From UBA10518 sp022837185 (GTDB taxonomy: Bacteria > Desulfobacterota > Desulfobulbia > Desulfobulbales > Desulfobulbaceae), in NCBI GenBank assembly GCA_034007705.1, contig JAVEQK010000046.1, positions 1-9,570 on the forward strand: a DNA stretch of 9,570 nt. The letters are read 5' to 3'. Each line of letters starts with the position of its first letter. The stretch's first letter is position 1. Below are positions 5,765 to 9,570 of the stretch, one piece after another. A program made the position numbers and the translations under genes. The notes under the pieces are model-generated. The model was not told where the DNA came from and did not search any database. It worked only from the letters and a program-made list of their open reading frames with translations.

Positions 5765-7099
5765 TCAGTCGAGAAAATAGCGGAGTTTTTCCCGGCGGCT
5801 TGAATGCCGGAGGCGGTTGAGGGCTTTTTTCTCTATCTGGCGGATGCGCTCGCGGGAAACATTGAAGCGCTTGCCGATCTCTTCCAGGGTATATTCGGCC
5901 TTTTCGCCGATCCCGAAACGGAGGCGGATGATTTTCTCTTCCCTGTCGGTCAGGGATGAGAGCACTTCGGTGACCCGGTGCTCCAACTCGCGGTTCTGCA
6001 CGGCGTCGTAGGGGGACTCGGATTCCTGGTTTTCCAGGAAGTCTCCCAGGGTGGAGTCGTCGTCGCCGACCGGGGTCTCGAGGGAGATGGGCTCGCGCGA
6101 CGCCTCGAGGATGGCCAGGATCTTGTCCATGGGCAGATCGGTCATTTTGGAGATTTCCACCGGCGTCGGTTCACGGCCCAGCTCCTTGAGCAGGGAGTAG
6201 AAGGCCTTGAAGAACTGGCTGCGCAGTTCAAGGAAGTGGACCGGCAGGCGGATGGTCCTGGTCTTGTCGAGGATGGCCCTGGTTATGGCCTGGCGGATCC
6301 ACCACGAGGCGTAGGTGGAGAACTTGTTGCCTTTTTTGTAGTCGAAGCGGAAGACCGCCCGCATCAGGCCGAGGTTGCCTTCCTGGATCAGGTCGGCCAG
6401 GGTCAGGCCCTGGTGCATGTAGCGCTTGGCAATGGAGACGACCAGGCGCAGGTTGGCCCTGATCATCGCGTCCTTGGCGGTTTCAATGGAGCGGTTGTAG
6501 GCCTCCAGCCGGGTGGTCAGTTCGAACAGCTCCCGCTTGTCAGGGTGCTTCCTGGCCGCCATGTTCACGGCGTGGCGCATATAGTTGAGCTGCTGCTTCT
6601 TGGGCTTGAGGGTCGGATCACGCTTTTCCCACAGATCAATCCGGTCCGTGAGCATTTTCATTTCCGGGGTGCCGGATTTGTCCTTGCGGATCGCGTCGAT
6701 GATCGAGTCAAATCCTTCGCGGATGGTTTTGGAGTACTTTGCCTCCTCCTCGGGGGTCAGCAGGTCGAACTGCCCCATCTCGCGGAGATAGGTGGTGGTT
6801 GTTTCTTCGGTTTCATGCTCCTCGGTGTCGGGTATGGCATCGACGTCCGCATCGTCCACTGAAGGTTTGCTTTTGCCCGTCCAGTCCTCGCCGGCAAGGG
6901 TTTTCTTCTTGCCCGATTTTTCCTGGGTGACTATTTCAATATTGTTCTCGCCGAGAAAATCGAAAATTTCCTCAATGGCCTTCGGATCGTTAATGTCATC
7001 CGGAAGCAGTTCATTGAGGTGCTGAAAGGTTATGCACCCTTCATTTTTTCCAACCTCGAGAAGGTCATCCTTGATACCTGAAAGCACCGGGGTATCCAC
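5765..7099 (-). CDS. RpoD-like sigma-70 family RNA polymerase sigma factor
   Basis: This 444-residue sigma factor directs RNA polymerase to -35/-10 promoters. Residues 5-57 look like sigma region 1.1, normally seen in primary sigmas. An acidic linker (81-100) leads to region 1.2 at YLREMGQFDLLTPEEEA (104-120). Region 2 spans about 213-285, with ANLRLVVSIAKRY, DLIQEGNLGLM and YASWWIRQAITRAI, keeping the Q and T used for -10 contact. Region 3 runs to about 360. Region 4 (about 372-440) contains YTLEEIGKRFNVSRERIRQIE. The linker between 1.2 and 2 is only about 80 residues, and 278-300 departs from the usual RpoD wording (ADQARTIRIPVH). It may be the primary sigma or a close group 2 relative. The start is GTG at 7099 with GGA directly abutting it; an in-frame GTG at 7087 is an alternative. 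It heads the mqn operon. Confidence 0.93.
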   Translation of the reverse strand: MDTPVLSGIKDDLLEVGKNEGCITFQHLNELLPDDINDPKAIEEIFDFLGENNIEIVTQEKSGKKKTLAGEDWTGKSKPSVDDADVDAIPDTEEHETEETTTTYLREMGQFDLLTPEEEAKYSKTIREGFDSIIDAIRKDKSGTPEMKMLTDRIDLWEKRDPTLKPKKQQLNYMRHAVNMAARKHPDKRELFELTTRLEAYNRSIETAKDAMIRANLRLVVSIAKRYMHQGLTLADLIQEGNLGLMRAVFRFDYKKGNKFSTYASWWIRQAITRAILDKTRTIRLPVHFLELRSQFFKAFYSLLKELGREPTPVEISKMTDLPMDKILAILEASREPISLETPVGDDDSTLGDFLENQESESPYDAVQNRELEHRVTEVLSSLTDREEKIIRLRFGIGEKAEYTLEEIGKRFNVSRERIRQIEKKALNRLRHSSRREKLRYFLD

Positions 7100-7104
7100 T
7101 CCAA

Positions 7105-7118
7105 TTAATTGATATTAA
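7105..7118. repeat. Small AT-rich inverted repeat before the sigma gene
   Basis: TTAAT-TGAT-ATTAA has perfect five-base arms and lies 5 bp from the sigma-factor GTG. In the mRNA it covers the ribosome-binding zone. It could be a protein-binding half-site pair or a weak hairpin, but AT-rich DNA makes such repeats common by chance. Confidence 0.3.
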
Positions 7119-7128
7119 ACAAATAATA

Positions 7129-7153
7129 ATACGCACGGAGCGTATCATCGTGC
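7129..7153 (-). other. Two overlapping, mutually exclusive hairpins in the sigma-factor leader
   Basis: ATACGC (7129-7134) and GCGTAT (7140-7145) are perfect inverted repeats around a five-base loop. GCACG (7133-7137) and CGTGC (7149-7153) form a second perfect pair that shares bases with the first, so only one can form at a time. Both would lie in the 5' untranslated RNA of the sigma gene if transcription starts near 7163. They could be an attenuator-like switch or a DNA operator. Nothing else in the sequence tells these apart. The local GC content stands out from the AT-rich gap around it. Confidence 0.4.
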
Positions 7154-7169
7154 ACAGAGGTGAAAGAAT

Positions 7170-7198
7170 ATTATAGATTAATACAAAAATGGGAAAAA
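7170..7198 (-). promoter_or_regulatory. Candidate promoter of the sigma-factor/mqn operon
   Basis: On the minus strand a perfect -10 hexamer TATAAT occupies 7170-7175. The position 17 bp upstream (7193-7198) reads TTTTTC, a poor -35 match, within an A/T tract. A start near 7163 would give a leader of about 64 nt. Another perfect minus-strand TATAAT lies at 7237-7242 and is an alternative or second promoter, also without a good -35 element. Confidence 0.35.
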
Positions 7199-7234
7199 AG
7201 CAAACAAAGAGTTTTAGATGGCGGTTTAATCTGG

Positions 7235-7240
7235 TATTAT
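7235..7240 (+). promoter_or_regulatory. Candidate -10 element for malQ
   Basis: TATTAT matches five of six -10 bases and would give a leader of about 55 nt before malQ. No good -35 sequence lies 16-18 bp upstream. It overlaps a minus-strand TATAAT at 7237-7242, so polymerases bound on the two strands would compete. The rest of the 7100-7302 gap is AT-rich, and I see no gene in it. Confidence 0.28.
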
Positions 7241-7302
7241 AGGGTTGGCAAATGTTTTTCATTCGTCCTTAACCTAAATAAAATTAAATCAGAATTGATC
7301 CC

Positions 7303-8862
7303 TTGAAACAAGTAATTTCTGCACGGGCAAACGGTATCCTGCTGCATGTGTCCTCCCTGCCGAGTCCCCACGGCATCGGCGATCTGGAGCATGCTTTTGA
7401 ATTTATTGACTTCCTTGCCGCTGCCGGGCAAACGTACTGGCAGGTGCTGCCCCTGGGGCCGACCAGCCCGATTTTCGGCAGCTCACCATACATGAGTTTC
7501 TCGGCCTTTGCCGGCAATCCCCTTTTCATCGCTCCCGAGCTCCTGTACCGGGATGGATTGCTGGACAGTGACGATCTTGCCGCCCCCGGCTTTTCCGAAT
7601 ATTTTGTCGAATTCGACAAGGTCATCCCCTGGAAGGAACGGCTGCTCGCCAAAGCCTGGCAGCGGTTCCGGACCGCCGGCAACCGTTCCGGTTTCGAGCA
7701 GTTCCGCGACAGCACCGAATGGCTTGCCGATCATACCCTTTTCATGGCCTTGAAGCGGAAATTCAATCAGAAGCCCTGGTACCAGTGGCCCGAGGAGGTG
7801 TGTACGGCCAATCGGAAGAGCCTTCTGGTGGCCGAAGCAGAATTGGCCGAATCCATTGAATATTACCAGTTCGAGCAGTATCTTTTTTTCAGCCAGTGGC
7901 ACCGGATGCGCCAATACGCCGCTGAAAAAGGGGTTCGCATAATCGGCGACCTGCCGGTGTATGTGGGCTTGGACAGCGTTGATGTCTGGGCCAACCAGAA
8001 TATTTTCGAACTGCGGAAGAAATCCCGTCTCCCGGCCAGTGTTGCCGGGGTGCCGCCCGATTATTTCAGCAGCACCGGGCAACTCTGGGGCAACCCCCTT
8101 TATCGCTGGAACACCAGAAAGGGTGTCGTGAAAGATCAGCTCTATGACTGGTGGACCAGGCGGTTTGCCACGGTCTTTTCCCTGGTTGACGTCCTGCGGA
8201 TCGATCATTTTCGCGGTTTTGAGTCCTACTGGAGCGTCCCCGGCAATGACAGGACAGCGGAGCACGGCACCTGGAAAAAGGGGCCGGGCCTCGTCTTTTT
8301 CAGGGAGATGGAAAAACGGCTGGGTCATCTGCCGGTTATTGCCGAGGACCTCGGCATGATTACCCCCGAAGTTGAGAAACTGCGCGACAACCTCGGGTAC
8401 CCGGGCATGAAAATTCTGCAGTTCGCCTTTGACGGCAATCCGGCCAACCCCTACCTGCCCTGCAACTATGACCCGAATTGCGTGGTGTTCACCGGGACCC
8501 ACGACAATGACACGGTCCTCGGCTGGTACCTTGACCCCGATGTTCCAGAGGAATCGAAACAGCAGTTCCGCAAGGCCGCCAACAGGCAGGATTGCCCCCT
8601 TCAAGCCGTGCACCGCGATTTCATCTACCTCGCCATGTCCTCGACCGCCGTGCTGTCCATTCTCCCCATGCAGGATATCCTCGGCTTCGGCAATGACTGC
8701 CGCATGAACATGCCCTCAACACCCAGCGGCAACTGGGTATGGCGCTGCGCGCCCCGGTATTTTTCCGATGAGATATCCACCTGGCTGCTTGATCAGACAA
8801 GATTTTTCAATCGTCTGCCGGAGCCGGAACCTTCCAAACCCTCGGCAGGGGAAAAAAAATGA
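7303..8862 (+). CDS. malQ: 4-alpha-glucanotransferase (amylomaltase), GH77
   Basis: MalQ moves alpha-1,4-glucan segments between maltodextrins in glycogen or starch breakdown. The 519-residue protein is a full-length GH77 enzyme. The family start NGILLHVSSLPSPHGIGDL (10-28) and GDLPVYVGLDSVDVW (215-229) are clear. The catalytic set is present: nucleophile D301 in RIDHFRGFESYW, acid/base E348 in IAEDLG and D401 in GTHDNDT. The C-terminal tail (about 506-519) is P/E/K-rich and probably disordered. The start is TTG at 7303. No in-frame ATG occurs until about codon 64, inside the conserved domain, and a stop lies six codons upstream, so TTG (or a rarer ATT at 7294) must be used. No clear ribosome site precedes it, which suggests low translation. 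The stop overlaps the next gene by 4 nt. Confidence 0.96.
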   Translation: MKQVISARANGILLHVSSLPSPHGIGDLEHAFEFIDFLAAAGQTYWQVLPLGPTSPIFGSSPYMSFSAFAGNPLFIAPELLYRDGLLDSDDLAAPGFSEYFVEFDKVIPWKERLLAKAWQRFRTAGNRSGFEQFRDSTEWLADHTLFMALKRKFNQKPWYQWPEEVCTANRKSLLVAEAELAESIEYYQFEQYLFFSQWHRMRQYAAEKGVRIIGDLPVYVGLDSVDVWANQNIFELRKKSRLPASVAGVPPDYFSSTGQLWGNPLYRWNTRKGVVKDQLYDWWTRRFATVFSLVDVLRIDHFRGFESYWSVPGNDRTAEHGTWKKGPGLVFFREMEKRLGHLPVIAEDLGMITPEVEKLRDNLGYPGMKILQFAFDGNPANPYLPCNYDPNCVVFTGTHDNDTVLGWYLDPDVPEESKQQFRKAANRQDCPLQAVHRDFIYLAMSSTAVLSILPMQDILGFGNDCRMNMPSTPSGNWVWRCAPRYFSDEISTWLLDQTRFFNRLPEPEPSKPSAGEKK

Positions 8863-9428
8863 AAATAGTGGTGCTCAACGGCAGCCCGCGAAAAAACGGC
8901 AATACCGAGATCCTGGTCAACAGCCTGATAGAGGGGGCCCGCGGCGCCGGTGCGGAGATCGAGGTGGTCAGATTGGCGGAGTACGCCATTCAACCCTGCG
9001 TGGCGTGCGGCGGCTGTGAAAAGACCGGCCGGTGCGTGATCGAAGACGATATGCAGAAACTGTACGAACTCGTCGACGGCGCTGACCGCCTGGTCATCGC
9101 CTCCCCCATATACTTCTACAACGTCACGGCCCAGACCAAGATTTTTATCGACCGCTGCCAGGCCATGTGGAGCCGGAAATATCTGCTCGGCAAACACCGT
9201 CGGGGGGACGTGCCGCGGAAGGGATATTTCGTCAGCGTCTGCGCCACCCAGGGCGAACGGATATTCGACGGGGCCATCCTGACCGTCAAGTACGCGCTGG
9301 ATGCCATGGATTTTGTCTACGACGGCGCCCTGCTGGTCAAAGGGGTGGACCGCAAGGGAGCCATGGCCGAAAAACCGGAGGAGCTTGAGCGGGCCAGGGA
9401 ATTCGGCCGGCAAATCGCCGCAGACTGA
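8859..9428 (+). CDS. Flavodoxin-fold FMN-dependent oxidoreductase (NAD(P)H:FMN reductase-like)
   Basis: This 189-residue flavodoxin-fold protein resembles the NADPH-dependent FMN reductase/iron-sulfur flavoprotein group. Residues 3-17, ending in GSPRKNGNTE, form the FMN phosphate loop. ASPIYFYNVTAQTKIFIDR (81-99) is the second flavin-binding segment. Four cysteines (C47, C50, C53, C59 in CVACGGCEKTGRC) follow the pattern of iron-sulfur flavoproteins, which can carry a [4Fe-4S] cluster. Many relatives keep CxxCxxC without a proven cluster, so cluster binding is uncertain. The ATG overlaps the malQ stop (ATGA), and AGGGGA about 8 nt upstream is a good ribosome site, so it is co-transcribed with malQ. 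It has no signal peptide or membrane segment. Substrate and physiological role are unknown, and the malQ link may be positional only. Confidence 0.88.
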   Translation: MKIVVLNGSPRKNGNTEILVNSLIEGARGAGAEIEVVRLAEYAIQPCVACGGCEKTGRCVIEDDMQKLYELVDGADRLVIASPIYFYNVTAQTKIFIDRCQAMWSRKYLLGKHRRGDVPRKGYFVSVCATQGERIFDGAILTVKYALDAMDFVYDGALLVKGVDRKGAMAEKPEELERAREFGRQIAAD

Positions 9429-9471
9429 TCCTTGTCGCCCGGGAGAACCGCTTGACAAAGCGGGAAGGATC
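9427..9471. repeat. Nested inverted repeats between the flavoprotein gene and tRNA-Glu
   Basis: GATCCTT (9427-9433) and AAGGATC (9465-9471) are perfect seven-base arms. Nested inside, CCGCTT-GACA-AAGCGG (9448-9463) forms a compact perfect six-base-pair hairpin. The outer arm begins inside the TGA stop codon of the flavoprotein gene. The structure could end or stabilise the malQ transcript, but no T-run follows, so it is not a standard intrinsic terminator. It contains the -35 element of the tRNA-Glu promoter. Confidence 0.45.
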
Positions 9472-9480
9472 ATTTAAAGA
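9452..9480 (+). promoter_or_regulatory. Probable promoter of tRNA-Glu
   Basis: A perfect -35 hexamer TTGACA (9452-9457) is followed after 17 bp by TAAAGA (9475-9480) within TTTAAAGATG, a weak -10 match. TTTAAA at 9473 is closer to consensus, with a 15-bp spacer. Either would start transcription a few bases before the mature tRNA at 9495. The position directly upstream of the tRNA supports the call; the -10 choice is uncertain. Confidence 0.55.
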
Positions 9481-9494
9481 TGTGCAACCACTTT

Positions 9495-9570
9495 GGCCCC
9501 ATCGTCTAGTGGCCTAGGACGTCGGCCTCTCACGCCGAAAACAGGGGTTCGAGTCCCCTTGGGGTCACCA
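9495..9570 (+). tRNA. tRNA-Glu (anticodon CUC)
   Basis: The 76-base gene begins GGCCCCA and ends TGGGGTC-A-CCA, giving a seven-pair acceptor stem with one G-U pair and an encoded CCA at the window edge. Anticodon stem TCGGC/GCCGA encloses the loop CTCTCAC, putting CTC at positions 34-36, which reads GAG (Glu). The T arm CAGGGGTTCGAGTCCCCTT is perfect, and the D arm has CTAGTGGCCTAGG, the usual tRNA-Glu wording. It looks intact and has its own probable promoter. Confidence 0.97.

Noticed and set aside
4600..5820. A 406-codon open frame on the plus strand opposite mqnE
   Set aside because: It lies exactly antisense to a well-conserved radical SAM gene. Its translation is G/V/D/Q-rich with no recognisable domain, as expected from the complement of GC-rich codons.
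7105..7118. An FNR/Crp-type operator before the sigma gene
   Set aside because: TTAAT-TGAT-ATTAA has symmetric arms but does not match TTGAT-N4-ATCAA or TGTGA-N6-TCACA, and short AT-rich repeats occur easily by chance.
7483..8613. A 376-codon open frame on the minus strand opposite malQ
   Set aside because: It is the mirror of malQ codons, with no family resemblance, and the malQ catalytic residues confirm the plus-strand reading.
1..9570. The two edge tRNA genes as attachment sites of an integrated element
   Set aside because: Both tRNAs are intact, point outward and have their own promoters. I see no integrase, no repeated tRNA 3' fragment and only core metabolic genes between them.

Overview
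This window reads as ordinary chromosomal DNA of a GC-rich anaerobic bacterium. The gene content is a futalosine-route menaquinone cluster (MqnX type), a sigma-70 factor with region 1.1, an amylomaltase and a radical-SAM-rich context. This best fits a Desulfobacterota/Desulfuromonadota-type ('deltaproteobacterial') organism. That placement is inferred from gene families and arrangement only. I see no transposase, integrase, phage gene, CRISPR array or rRNA.

Layout: a tRNA-Gln(CUG) gene on the minus strand lies at the left edge (1-75), with a likely promoter just beyond it. Next, seven tightly packed minus-strand genes run from about 7099 down to 199. In transcription order they are an RpoD-like sigma factor, mqnE, mqnC, mqnX, mqnA, menG/ubiE and ubiX. 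Gaps are 22, 7, 3, -4, -4 and 1 nt, so they look like one transcription unit. A 203-bp AT-rich divergent intergenic region (7100-7302) separates this unit from two overlapping plus-strand genes, malQ and a flavodoxin-fold FMN reductase. A tRNA-Glu(CUC) gene with its own promoter closes the right edge (9495-9570).

Function: MqnA dehydrates chorismate to 3-[(1-carboxyvinyl)oxy]benzoate. MqnE (radical SAM) joins this to the nucleoside part of SAM, giving 6-amino-6-deoxyfutalosine. MqnX deaminates that to futalosine. MqnC (radical SAM) cyclises dehypoxanthine futalosine. MenG methylates demethylmenaquinone in the last step. UbiX makes prenylated FMN, needed by the UbiD-type decarboxylase that acts late in this pathway. 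MqnB (futalosine hydrolase), MqnD, the UbiD-like decarboxylase and the prenyltransferase are not in the window and must lie elsewhere if the pathway is complete. MalQ belongs to glycogen/maltodextrin metabolism and has no evident link to menaquinone.

I found no convincing undescribed system. The points most worth a second look are the sigma-factor gene heading the menaquinone operon, the unusual make-up of that sigma factor, and small palindromic structures in the three regulatory gaps.
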